DNA from: Chitinilyticum litopenaei DSM 21440
GTDB taxonomy: Bacteria; Pseudomonadota; Gammaproteobacteria; Burkholderiales; Chitinibacteraceae
Direction: 5' to 3'
Length of the DNA: 64,000 nt
NCBI RefSeq assembly: GCF_000428145.1
Contig: NZ_ATZJ01000001.1
Span: forward strand, 342,286-406,285
Notes under the pieces: model-generated
Seen by the model: the letters and a program-made list of their open reading frames with translations, nothing else
Told to the model about the DNA's origin: nothing
The model's database searches: none
Program-made: the position numbers and the translations under genes
In this document: positions 27,093-34,861 of the stretch, piece by piece
Numbering within the stretch: the stretch's first letter is position 1
How the letters are laid out: every line of letters begins with the position of its first letter

Positions 27093-27097
27093 GTTGT

Positions 27098-28156
27098 TCA
27101 GCGCACGCTCGGCGCTGCCATGGTGTCGATGATCGCCTCGCGCAGCGACTGCAGCAGCGCGTCGACGTCCTCCGCCCGTGTCGCCCACGAGCAGACGAAG
27201 CGCGCGCCGTTTTCATTGATGAAGCCGTAGAACACCCAGCCCTTCGCCTTCAGCCGCTCCTGCACGCGGCCGTCGATTCTGGCGAACACCGCGTTGGCCT
27301 CCACCGGGAACAGCAGCTCGATGCCCGGAATCTGCCGCAGGCCGTCGGCCAGTCGCGTCGCCATCGCATTGGCGTGCGCGGCGTGCTGCAGCCACACGCC
27401 ATCTTTCAGCATGCCCGCCCACGGCGCCGACAGGTAGCGCATTTTGGAGGCCAGCTGCCCGGCCTGCTTGCAGCGGTAGGCAAAATCTTCGGCCAGCGCC
27501 GGCTCGAAGAACACGATGGCTTCGCCAACCGGCATGCCCTGCTTGGTGCCGCCCAGCGACATCACTTCCACGCCGGCCCGCCAGCTCAGCTCGGCCGGCG
27601 AGCAGTTCAGGCTGGCCAGCGCATTGGCGAAGCGCGCGCCGTCCATGTGCACATGCAGGCCGAGATGCCGGGCGTGCGCGCTGACTTCGCGCAGCTCGGC
27701 CGGCGTGTAGACGGTGCCGCTTTCGGTCGATTGTGTCAGCGTCACCACCTTGGGCTTGGGGTAGTGGATGTCGCTGCGCCGCGCGACCAGGCGGTCGATT
27801 TCATTGGCGTCGAGCTTGCCGTTGGCGCCGCGCCCCAGCAGCAGCTTGGTGCCGTTGGAGAAAAACTCCGGCCCGCCGCACTCGTCGGTTTCCACATGTG
27901 CCTGCTCGTGGCAGATCACGCTGTGATAGCTCTGGCACAGTGACGCCAGCGCCAGCGAATTGGCCGCCGTGCCGTTGAAAACGAAAAACACCTCGGCCTG
28001 CGGGCATTCGAAGGCCTGGCGGATCGCATCGGCCGCCTGCGCCGTCCAGTCATCCTGGCCGTAGGAGGCCTGGCAGGCATCGTTGGCTGCCAGTAGTGCG
28101 GCAAGGGCTTCGGGGCAGATGCCGGCGGTATTGTCGCTGGCAAAGTCATAACGCAT
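27098..28156 (-). CDS. Threonine aldolase-like PLP enzyme
   Basis: 352 aa from the ATG at 28156, which has AGGAG seven bases upstream. It belongs to the beta-eliminating lyase/threonine aldolase family (fold-type I). Motifs: FASDNTAGICPEAL start, FVFNGTAANSLAL, HMDGARFANALA, and PLP-binding Lys in SLGGTKQGM. Low-specificity L-threonine aldolases cleave threonine or allo-threonine to glycine and acetaldehyde; the exact substrate cannot be read from sequence. Confidence 0.9.
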   Translation of the reverse strand: MRYDFASDNTAGICPEALAALLAANDACQASYGQDDWTAQAADAIRQAFECPQAEVFFVFNGTAANSLALASLCQSYHSVICHEQAHVETDECGGPEFFSNGTKLLLGRGANGKLDANEIDRLVARRSDIHYPKPKVVTLTQSTESGTVYTPAELREVSAHARHLGLHVHMDGARFANALASLNCSPAELSWRAGVEVMSLGGTKQGMPVGEAIVFFEPALAEDFAYRCKQAGQLASKMRYLSAPWAGMLKDGVWLQHAAHANAMATRLADGLRQIPGIELLFPVEANAVFARIDGRVQERLKAKGWVFYGFINENGARFVCSWATRAEDVDALLQSLREAIIDTMAAPSVR

Positions 28157-28267
28157 GCGTTTCTCCTGTGCAGCCGGGTCGGCCCAATGACACTCATTGC
28201 GCATTATAGGGAGCAATCAGGCGGCGGCGGATCGGGGGAAACCGCAGTGCGATGACCTTATACTTAG

Positions 28268-28326
28268 GGGTATCTTCCCCTGGCCCTTCATTGAAAAAGG
28301 CTAGGGCTGTATGACTTTATGGGTAT
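28268..28326. repeat. GGGTAT element, 59-bp class
   Basis: GGGTAT direct ends 59 bp apart, GGCC at 15-18, AGGCT at 31-35. It contains the last eight codons and stop of the next gene. Confidence 0.8.
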
Positions 28327-28699
28327 GGGCTTTGCGCCGCCACATGCTGCCGATAATCACGGCGATGGGCAGCAGGGCCGGGCCGCAAGCGCTGGCCAAT
28401 TGATAAGGCAATCCACCTTCGCGCAGCAGCGCCGCGGCCAGTGCGGGGTCAAGCCAGTCCGCCAGCACGGAGTACAAAAATACACCGGACAGCGGCAAGA
28501 TCAACAGGAGCATGCCGGGTCGGTAGCGTGCGGCCACGCCGGCCAGCAGAGTTGGTAACAAATTGACGGGTGACAATATGGCAATCGGCAGCACTTTATC
28601 GATGACCTCGGCCTGCGCGCTTGCGGGTAACAGGCTGGCCAGCAGGAATGCCCAGCCATGCCGGGTAACCTGCGGGCGACCAGACTCGGGCCGGATCAC
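28301..28699 (-). CDS. Small membrane protein, unknown
   Basis: 132 aa with GTG start at 28699 overlapping the TGA of the upstream gene (GTGA). Signal-like N-terminus (WAFLLASLLPASAQA), then two or three TM helices (LPIAILSPVNLLPTLLAGVAA, GMLLLILPLSGVFLYSVLA, LLPIAVIIGSMW). No family recognised. The C-terminal tail HTHKVIQP is encoded by a repeat element. Confidence 0.6.
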   Translation of the reverse strand: MIRPESGRPQVTRHGWAFLLASLLPASAQAEVIDKVLPIAILSPVNLLPTLLAGVAARYRPGMLLLILPLSGVFLYSVLADWLDPALAAALLREGGLPYQLASACGPALLPIAVIIGSMWRRKAHTHKVIQP

Positions 28700-29139
28700 A
28701 GGCTAACCTGCTGGTAGCAGACCATTACCGCCCGGAAAAGCAGCAATGCGAGCACGAAGCTGACCAGCGCTGCACCGCGTTTCAGCCAGCCGGAGGGCTC
28801 GGGTGGATCGCCAAAGTCATTGCTTAAACGTTCACCACTCATGAAGCACAAAACCGGCAGCACGATGATGCCAATAAAGGGAATGATCAGATAGCGGCTC
28901 CACTTGCCCGGGCAATTCAGATCCTGCAAGCGACGCGGCGTGAACCGGTAAAACGCCACGCCGACCGGAATGCCGAATACCCAGAATGCATAGTCCAGCC
29001 ATTCGCGCGCAAAGTGGCCGCCAACGATGCCGTATTGCAATAACAAGAGCATGGCGGAACACCATGCAGCCACGGCCAGCGACATGCCGAGCAGAAAACT
29101 GGCTGCGCCGATGCGTCGACAAACTGCTTTGTTTGACAT
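28696..29139 (-). CDS. Four-TM membrane protein, unknown
   Basis: 147 aa with four hydrophobic stretches (SFLLGMSLAVAAWCSAMLLLL, WVFGIPVGVAFYRF, LIIPFIGIIVLPVLCFM, ALVSFVLALLLFRAVMV). No recognised family. It overlaps the downstream gene by four bases, so the two are co-translated. Confidence 0.65.
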   Translation of the reverse strand: MSNKAVCRRIGAASFLLGMSLAVAAWCSAMLLLLQYGIVGGHFAREWLDYAFWVFGIPVGVAFYRFTPRRLQDLNCPGKWSRYLIIPFIGIIVLPVLCFMSGERLSNDFGDPPEPSGWLKRGAALVSFVLALLLFRAVMVCYQQVSL

Positions 29140-29212
29140 TTCTGTTTATGACGGCGAAAGAAAACGGGAAGTTTAGCACCGACGCCTTGCTGCTTGCCTG
29201 CCTTTGCGGTGA

Positions 29213-29353
29213 CCTGATTATGTCTCTCCTTCAGAAACCCTTTTTTCGTCATGCCCGCGAAGGCGGGCAACCAGAGCAACGCTTGATTTCACACCGTCAT
29301 CTGGATTCCCGCGTACGCGGGAATGACGATTCTGAAGCAGAGACATAATCAGG
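29213..29353. mobile_element. MITE-like element with 8-bp target duplication
   Basis: 141 bp. Terminal inverted repeats CCTGATTATGTCTCT...AGAGACATAATCAGG. It is flanked on both sides by TGCGGTGA (29205-29212 and 29354-29361), an exact 8-bp target-site duplication. The interior holds palindromes of the CGTCATNCCCGC/GCGGGAATGACG type seen as dispersed repeats in many proteobacteria. No transposase is encoded. Confidence 0.88.
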
Positions 29354-29411
29354 TGCGGTGATACCAGCAAGAATCTGGCGCGGCTTTGTCACGATGTGGG
29401 CCGGAGCAGGC

Positions 29412-30137
29412 TCAGAAGCGCTCGCCCATGCCGACATAGCGCCACTTGCCCGGCTCCAGCGCGCCCAGGGCAAAGCGGCCGATGCGGATGCGCTTGACGC
29501 CGGTGAGTTCCAGCCCGGCGGCTTCGGCCAGCTCGCCCAGCCAGACCGGGGGCGGATTGCGCAGGACGATGCGCAGCTGCTTGTCGCCCTGGCGGGTGGC
29601 CTTGAAGGCGCTCAGCGGTTTTTCGCGGTGCCGGGCGACATTGTTAAGGCGCTCGATCTGCTCGTTGCTGAGCTCGTCGGCGACCCAGACCAGGTATTCG
29701 AGTTCGCAATCCTTGCCGATGCGCTGCGCCAGGTTCTTGTCCTGCGTCAGGACCAGCAGGCCGGTGGCGGCTTCGGCCAGCGGCACCGGCAGGTGCTGGT
29801 TGTCCAGATGGCGGCGCAGCGGGTAGATGCCGCTGTGGTCATTGGGCGAGTGGCGGGCCTTGGTCAGCAGCGGGCGCGCGCCTTCCAGCCAGTTGTCGCC
29901 TTCCACTTCGAAGCCGGCCGGCTTGTAAATGATGATGGTGACCCGGTCGGGCTGGGCGCGCTGTACTTCGGCGGAGAGCGTCACCTTCTGGCCGGGCTGC
30001 ACGCGGCTGCCCAGCTCGTCGACCACGACGCCGTCGACCAGCACGCGGCCGGATTCGATCAGGCGGTCGGCCTCGCTGCGCGAGCAAAGACCGAGTTCGG
30101 CCATGTATTTGGATAAGCGGATGGATTCGGTTGTCAT
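29412..30137 (-). CDS. RluB/RsuA-like S4 pseudouridine synthase homologue, catalytic Asp apparently lost
   Basis: 241 aa. The N-terminal S4 RNA-binding domain (IRLSKYMAELGLCSRSEADRLIESGRVLVDG) and RsuA-type body (CELEYLVWVADELS, GVKRIRIGRFALGALEPGKWRYVG) are clear. In active members the catalytic Asp is in GRLDxxxxGLLLLT. Here the matching positions read VPLAEAATGLLVLT, with Ala at the catalytic position. An HLD lies 13 residues earlier, separated by an apparent insertion. It may be an RNA-binding protein or use a shifted Asp. The start at 30137 (MTTESIRLS) fits the S4 domain. Confidence 0.8.
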   Translation of the reverse strand: MTTESIRLSKYMAELGLCSRSEADRLIESGRVLVDGVVVDELGSRVQPGQKVTLSAEVQRAQPDRVTIIIYKPAGFEVEGDNWLEGARPLLTKARHSPNDHSGIYPLRRHLDNQHLPVPLAEAATGLLVLTQDKNLAQRIGKDCELEYLVWVADELSNEQIERLNNVARHREKPLSAFKATRQGDKQLRIVLRNPPPVWLGELAEAAGLELTGVKRIRIGRFALGALEPGKWRYVGMGERF

Positions 30138-30533
30138 GGCGGTCTGGCTGAGGGTTGGGAATGTCACCACGGCGGCCCGCAGTGGCGCAGGATGAACAGG
30201 GCCTGATCGCTGGTGGCGCAGCCGGCTTGTCCATCGTCACCAAGCCCGGGCAAAACCCGGAGCAATCTGGTCTATGCAAAATCAGTGAATGGCAGTTTCG
30301 CTGCGTTTTCCGGCCCTGCCGTAAAAAACGCCCGGGCAGGCGGTGCGCGGCAGCCTGCCAGCAGCGTGATTATACCTCCCGGCAAGGCCAGTGCCGTTCA
30401 CTTGCGCCGCGATAAATGCCAAACCCGATGCATGGGGGCGGGGAAGGCCGGCCGCTGTGCGTGTGGCGTGCCGCCTGGCCAGCTTTTCGGAAGGGTGCTG
30501 CTGATCCGGCCGCCAGGCTCAACCTGCGGCAGG
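30138..30533. other. 396-bp stretch without recognisable gene
   Basis: Open frames here are shadow-like. An AAAAAA tract (30323-30328) next to GCCCGGGC could form a weak terminator for the minus-strand nhaR gene. Nothing else stands out. Confidence 0.5.
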
Positions 30534-31463
30534 TCAGCCGTCCGTCCTTGCCGCATGGGCAAAGAGCTGCTGCCTGGCCTGATCGGTAACGGCAATCACG
30601 GCCGGATGCCGCAGCTTGCGCTGTACGGTGATCGCGTAAAACTGTTCCTTGAGCTCACCGATTTCCCCGCGCGCTGCGACCTGGTATTCCGTGGCGATGG
30701 TGGCTGCCAGCACGGTGGGTACGACAAAAAAACCGGCGCCAGCCTTGCCGAAGGCCTTGAGCAGCGCGCCGTCGTCGCATTCCGCCACCACGCGCGGCCG
30801 CAGGCGCGAGCGCTCCAGCCAGGCTTCCAGCCGGGGGCGGATCGCGGCGTCCGGGCCGGGCAGCAGCAGCGGCGCCCCCTGCAGCGCCGCCGGAAAGTCG
30901 CCGTCCCAGTTGTGGCACAGCTCGGCCGTGCCCATCAGCGTCAGCGTGCTTTCGCCCAGCAGGTGATTGAAGCCGCGGATATTGGCGTCCGCCGGCAGCG
31001 GGCGGTCGGCGAGTACCAGATCAAGCTTGTGCGTGGCGAGATCGCCCAGCAGATTGAGCAGCTGGCCTTCCCGGCAGATCAGCCGCACCGGCTGCGCAGG
31101 CTGTTCCAGCTGCAGGGCCGGGCGCAGCAGCTGGAAGGCCACCGTTTTCGGCACCATGTCGCCGATGCCGACGCGGAATTCCTGGATGGCGCCTTGCGGG
31201 CCATGCGCAATTGCATCCTGCAGCTCTTCGCCCAGGCTGAACATCTCGTCGGCGTAGCTCTGCACCAGCCGGCCCATGTCGGTGAGCACCAGCTGGCGGC
31301 CTTCGCGCCGGAACAGCGGGTGGCCGATCTGCTCTTCCAGTGTGCGCAGCTGGCCGCTGATGGCCTGCGGCGTCAGGCACAGCCGCTCGCTGGCCCGGAT
31401 GACACCACCGGATTTGGCGACAATCCAGAAGTAATGCAAGAGCTTGTAATTGAAGGGCTTCAT
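30534..31463 (-). CDS. nhaR: LysR-type regulator NhaR
   Basis: 309 aa. Start MKPFNYKLLHYFWIVAKSGGVIRASERLCLTPQAISGQL is the hallmark NhaR helix-turn-helix, which differs from typical LysR proteins by the YFW motif. In E. coli NhaR senses Na+ and activates nhaA and osmC. Here the target is probably the divergent operon HPF-like/TerB-like/TerC; no nhaA is in the window. The intervening 114 bp is AT-rich and includes GAATATAGAAACAAGAATATAC, a candidate binding region. Confidence 0.9.
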   Translation of the reverse strand: MKPFNYKLLHYFWIVAKSGGVIRASERLCLTPQAISGQLRTLEEQIGHPLFRREGRQLVLTDMGRLVQSYADEMFSLGEELQDAIAHGPQGAIQEFRVGIGDMVPKTVAFQLLRPALQLEQPAQPVRLICREGQLLNLLGDLATHKLDLVLADRPLPADANIRGFNHLLGESTLTLMGTAELCHNWDGDFPAALQGAPLLLPGPDAAIRPRLEAWLERSRLRPRVVAECDDGALLKAFGKAGAGFFVVPTVLAATIATEYQVAARGEIGELKEQFYAITVQRKLRHPAVIAVTDQARQQLFAHAARTDG

Positions 31464-31577
31464 TATTCAAAAGCTCCAAAAAACTGAATATAGAAACAAG
31501 AATATACGAATTTTATTTCTCGCGTGACGGCCATACAGTTAGTCCGTAACCCTTAGCCATATGACAAGGAGCTTCCG

Positions 31578-31910
31578 GTGAAAATCGAGATCAAGTGTCA
31601 GGATCAGTGCCTGGACGCGACGCTGCAGCGACAGATCGTGCGCCAGATCGAGTTCGGCCTCGGGCTGGTTGCCCCGCATGTGCGCAAGGTGACCGTGCGG
31701 CTGGCCGCCATCCCCGGGCAGCGCAGCGGCAATGGCACGCACTGCCAGCTGCAGATCGGCCTGCAACACTGGCCGGATCTGCTGATCGACGATGTGGCCG
31801 GCGATGTGCTGTTTGCCATCCATCGCAGTACCGACCGTGCCTGCCGCTCGGTGCGCCGGCTGCTGCGCCAGCAGCACGATTACCCGCGTGCCCTGCAGGT
31901 GCAGTACTGA
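31578..31910 (+). CDS. HPF/RaiA-like ribosome-associated protein
   Basis: 110 aa, GTG start with AAGGAG seven bases upstream. The pattern beta-alpha-beta with VRKVTVRLAAIPGQRSGNGTHCQLQIGL and DVLFAIHRSTDRACRSVRRLLRQQ matches the short hibernation-promoting-factor fold (S30AE/YfiA). Such proteins bind the 30S decoding centre under stress. It is first in an operon with TerB-like and TerC genes and divergent from nhaR. Confidence 0.72.
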   Translation: MKIEIKCQDQCLDATLQRQIVRQIEFGLGLVAPHVRKVTVRLAAIPGQRSGNGTHCQLQIGLQHWPDLLIDDVAGDVLFAIHRSTDRACRSVRRLLRQQHDYPRALQVQY

Positions 31911-31948
31911 GCGCCTTAACCGCATTTCCGACCACAAGGAGAATCCCG

Positions 31949-32389
31949 ATGCGTCGCTACCCTGTAAACAGCAATGAAGCCATGAGCCGCCTGATCGCGC
32001 TTGCCCTGCTGGCCGATGGCGGACTGGACCGGTCCGAGCTTGCCGCACTGGCCGATTGCCGCGTGCTGCAGCGGCTGGGCATCAGCGAATCCCTGTTTCA
32101 CCGGGTCACGCAGGAGCTGTGCGATGACCTGCTGCTCTACGCCGTTGGTCAGGAATACGGCCATCTGGAGCTGGGCCCGGAATGGATCGACCCGCTGCTG
32201 GCCGAGGTTGACGATCCGGCGCTGCAGGTCAGCGTGCTGCGCGCCATGCTCAGCGTGGTCGATGCCGACGGCTGGCTGGCCGATGGCGAAGCGGTGCTGA
32301 TCGCCCGTGCCATGGCGCTGTGGCATTACGATCTTTTTGCGATGCGCGCCCGGGCGCCGCGTCACCATGCTGTCCACCACCCTTTCTGA
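31949..32389 (+). CDS. TerB-like protein
   Basis: 146 aa, ATG at 31949 with AAGGAG seven bases upstream. An all-helical protein with two acidic DG motifs (LADGGLDRSELAAL, DADGWLADGEAVLIARAM), as in the TerB tellurite-resistance/metal-binding fold. Position before a TerC gene supports the assignment. Role: likely Ca2+/Mn2+ or stress sensing; uncertain. Confidence 0.65.
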   Translation: MRRYPVNSNEAMSRLIALALLADGGLDRSELAALADCRVLQRLGISESLFHRVTQELCDDLLLYAVGQEYGHLELGPEWIDPLLAEVDDPALQVSVLRAMLSVVDADGWLADGEAVLIARAMALWHYDLFAMRARAPRHHAVHHPF

Positions 32390-32428
32390 AAACCGGGGGC
32401 CGTCTGGCCCCTCCAAGGATGACGCATC

Positions 32429-33397
32429 ATGAATGCACTGATGGAAATCTGGCTGGGTCAGCCGGTCTGGCTGTGGCTGGCCTTTATCGGCATCGTACTG
32501 GCCTTGCTGGTATTTGATCTGGGTGTGCTGCACAAGGACGACCACGAAATCGGCGTGGCGGAAAGCCTGAAGCTGTCGGCCTTCTACATCACGGCCGGCC
32601 TGGCGTTCGGCGGCTGGGTCTGGTGGTATCTCGGCGCGACGTCGGGCATGCAGTACTTCACCGGTTTTCTGATCGAGAAAAGCCTGTCGCTCGACAATGT
32701 GTTCGTGATTTCGCTGATCTTCACCTACTTCGCCGTGCCGCGCATCTACCAGCATCGCGTGCTGTTCTGGGGCATTCTCGGTGTGATCGTGCTGCGCGCC
32801 ATCATGATCGGCCTGGGCGCCACGCTGGTCGCGCAGTATTACTGGACGCTCTATATCTTTGGCGTCTTCCTGATCCTGACCGGCGTGAAGATGCTGTTTG
32901 CCGGCGACTCACCCACCGATCTCGCCAGCAACCCGGCGCTGCGCTTCCTGCGCCGCCACATGCGGGTGACGCCCGAGCTGCATGCCCAGCGTTTCTTCGT
33001 GCAGGCGCCGGCTGCGGACGGCAGCGGGCGGCTGGTGTGGTGGGCAACGCCGCTGTTTCTGGCGCTGTGCATGGTCGAGCTGGTCGATCTGGTGTTTGCG
33101 GTGGACAGTGTGCCGGCGATCTTTGCCATCACCACCGACCCTTTCATTGTGTACACCTCGAACATCTTCGCGATTCTGGGTCTGCGTGCGCTCTACTTTG
33201 CGCTGGCGGCGGTGATCCACCGCTTCCATTACCTGAAGTACGCGCTGGCGCTGGTGCTGGTCTTTATCGGTTCGAAGATTTTCCTGGGTGACTTCGTGTT
33301 TGATGGCAAGGTGCCCGCGCCGCTGTCGCTGGCGGTGACCTTTGGCCTGCTGGCTGCCGGTGTGCTGTACTCGCTCTGGAAAACCCGCAGGGATTGA
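32429..33397 (+). CDS. TerC/Alx family membrane protein
   Basis: 322 aa, nine or so TM helices. The conserved TerC acidic motifs are FLIEKSLSLDNVFVISLIF and CMVELVDLVFAVDSVPAIFAITTDPFIVYTSNIFAILGLRALYF. Family members (E. coli Alx) export Mn2+ and respond to alkaline stress. No yybP-ykoY riboswitch is seen upstream; instead the gene follows the TerB-like gene by 39 bp. With nhaR divergent, Na+/alkaline control is plausible. Confidence 0.9.
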   Translation: MNALMEIWLGQPVWLWLAFIGIVLALLVFDLGVLHKDDHEIGVAESLKLSAFYITAGLAFGGWVWWYLGATSGMQYFTGFLIEKSLSLDNVFVISLIFTYFAVPRIYQHRVLFWGILGVIVLRAIMIGLGATLVAQYYWTLYIFGVFLILTGVKMLFAGDSPTDLASNPALRFLRRHMRVTPELHAQRFFVQAPAADGSGRLVWWATPLFLALCMVELVDLVFAVDSVPAIFAITTDPFIVYTSNIFAILGLRALYFALAAVIHRFHYLKYALALVLVFIGSKIFLGDFVFDGKVPAPLSLAVTFGLLAAGVLYSLWKTRRD

Positions 33398-33453
33398 TCC
33401 TGGTCGCCGTGCTCCGCTGCCGCGGGGCACGGCAAGCCGCTGCGGATTCCCGT

Positions 33454-34260
33454 TCAGGCGCGGCGGTCCAGGGTCTGGCACCCCGCCAGCGGTTTGCCGG
33501 CCAGCGTCTTGTACAGGCTCCCCAGCCAGGGATGGCGGCCGCAGGCCGCGTGCAGGTCGAAGTCCGCCTGCCTACGCCAGCGCGGATCGCTCAGTGGCAG
33601 CTCGTCAAGCTCGGCCAGCCCCCAGTGGCCGCGGTCCTTGCCATCTTCCCGGTGCGCGGCCAGGCGCTGCGCGAAGGGGCTTAACCAGTCGAACACCAGG
33701 CGCACGGCCGGTGCGGCCGCGCTCCAGTTGCTCAACTCGCCCAGCAGGCTGAGCACTTCCTGGCGGCGCAGCTGCAGCAACAGGCCTTCGGCACGAATCA
33801 GCACGGCGCGGCCGGCGGGGGTGGGCAGCTGGCGCGTCCAGCCCGCGCGGCGCACATCGCAGCTGACCAGCATGCGGCCATCGCGTGCCTGCAGCACCCG
33901 TGCCTTCAGTGCGGTGACATCGGGCAAGTCGACATCGACCCAGTCAAAGGCCGGCCTGCCCGCAGGTGCCAGCCGGGCATGGGCGGTGTCCAGCCCGGCG
34001 CCGAGATTGATGCACAGGGTGGCGGGATGCCGGGCAAGAAAATCGAGCATCTGGCCATCGAGCCAGGCGCTGCGCAGGCAGCAGCGGCGCAGTGTCGGCA
34101 CTTCGCGCGCCCAGCCTGGCCACAGCGCGCGCCAGCGGTAGGCCAGGCGTTCGGAAAGCGGATCGCGGAAATCCAGTTCCGGGCAAAGTTGCGCCGCGTG
34201 CGCGCGGGCCAGCAAGGGCAACAGCAGTGTCTTGCCGGGATGGTGGGCGGAGACGGTCAT
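33454..34260 (-). CDS. LCM-family class I SAM methyltransferase
   Basis: 268 aa. The leucine-carboxyl-methyltransferase-like family is recognised by INLGAGLDTAHARL (SAM glycine loop), DVDLPDVTALKARVL and LIRAEGLLLQL. Bacterial members methylate small molecules and often sit in siderophore or polyketide contexts. A perfect Fur-box palindrome lies 26 bp upstream of the start, so it is probably iron-repressed. Confidence 0.85.
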   Translation of the reverse strand: MTVSAHHPGKTLLLPLLARAHAAQLCPELDFRDPLSERLAYRWRALWPGWAREVPTLRRCCLRSAWLDGQMLDFLARHPATLCINLGAGLDTAHARLAPAGRPAFDWVDVDLPDVTALKARVLQARDGRMLVSCDVRRAGWTRQLPTPAGRAVLIRAEGLLLQLRRQEVLSLLGELSNWSAAAPAVRLVFDWLSPFAQRLAAHREDGKDRGHWGLAELDELPLSDPRWRRQADFDLHAACGRHPWLGSLYKTLAGKPLAGCQTLDRRA

Positions 34261-34285
34261 GGCGGGGCCCGAAGCGTTTTGATAA

Positions 34286-34310
34286 ATAAATGATAATAAT
34301 TATCATTTAT
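34286..34310. promoter_or_regulatory. Fur box
   Basis: ATAAATGATAAT-A-ATTATCATTTAT: a perfect odd palindrome with 12-bp arms containing overlapping TGATAAT/ATTATCA units of the Fur consensus. It lies upstream of the LCM methyltransferase; to its right are only repeats. Confidence 0.88.
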
Positions 34311-34377
34311 TCATGCAAGAGGGCAGATGCCATCGGTGTGCGAGATCGGGGGGCAATACAGACGGAACATCATTCAA

Positions 34378-34432
34378 CGCTGAGACGCAGAGGAAAGGCA
34401 AGCATGCCTGCCGGTTTGCTCTGTGTCTCCGC
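34378..34432. repeat. Short CACAGAG-type element
   Basis: Arms CAACGCTGAGACGCAGAG and CTCTGTGTCTCCGCATTG around a short centre. Same family as 42524-42795, 52055-52282 and 56080-56174. Confidence 0.65.
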
Positions 34433-34451
34433 ATTGGATTTGGGTTATTTG

Positions 34452-34842
34452 CCTGATTATGTGTTTTCTTCAGGAAGCAAGATTTTCAGCGCCTGCGGCG
34501 CGATGTGTTGCATGCCGGGGGTGCCCGGCTGCACGTCAGGGGGCTTGTCTTGCCAAGCCCCCCGACACCCCCAAGGCGCGCCCGGCGCCAGCAAGCCGGC
34601 ATCGCGCGGCGCTAGGCGGCAAAGCCGCCTAGCTCTGCGGTGACAGCCGCCCCGCTGCGCGGGGTGCCTTGCGATGCTCGTTTTTCCGGGGGCGCGGGAC
34701 AACTCGCCCTGCGGGCTCAGACACGTCCCGCGCCTGATCCTCCCCCTGCGGGGAAACCTGCGCTTCTCAGCGGCTTTCAGGGCAGAGCGTACTAATCGCC
34801 GCTTGTGTTACTCAGGCTTCCTGAAGGAGAGACATAATCAGG
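34452..34842. mobile_element. 391-bp MITE-like element, copy 1
   Basis: Terminal inverted repeats CCTGATTATG...TTCAGGAAGC and GCTTCCTGAAGG...CATAATCAGG (27 bp, three mismatches). The GC-rich interior includes GGGGGCTTGTCTTGCC and GCGGGACAACTCGCC. It has no transposase. An inverted, shorter copy lies at 39616-39940. Exact target duplication is not seen (TTATTTG versus TTCATTTA). Confidence 0.85.
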
Positions 34843-34861
34843 TTCATTTATGGTCCAGGAT

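Noticed and set aside
32389..32428. yybP-ykoY Mn2+ riboswitch before the TerC gene
   Set aside because: Only 39 bp separate it from the TerB-like gene, too short for this riboswitch.
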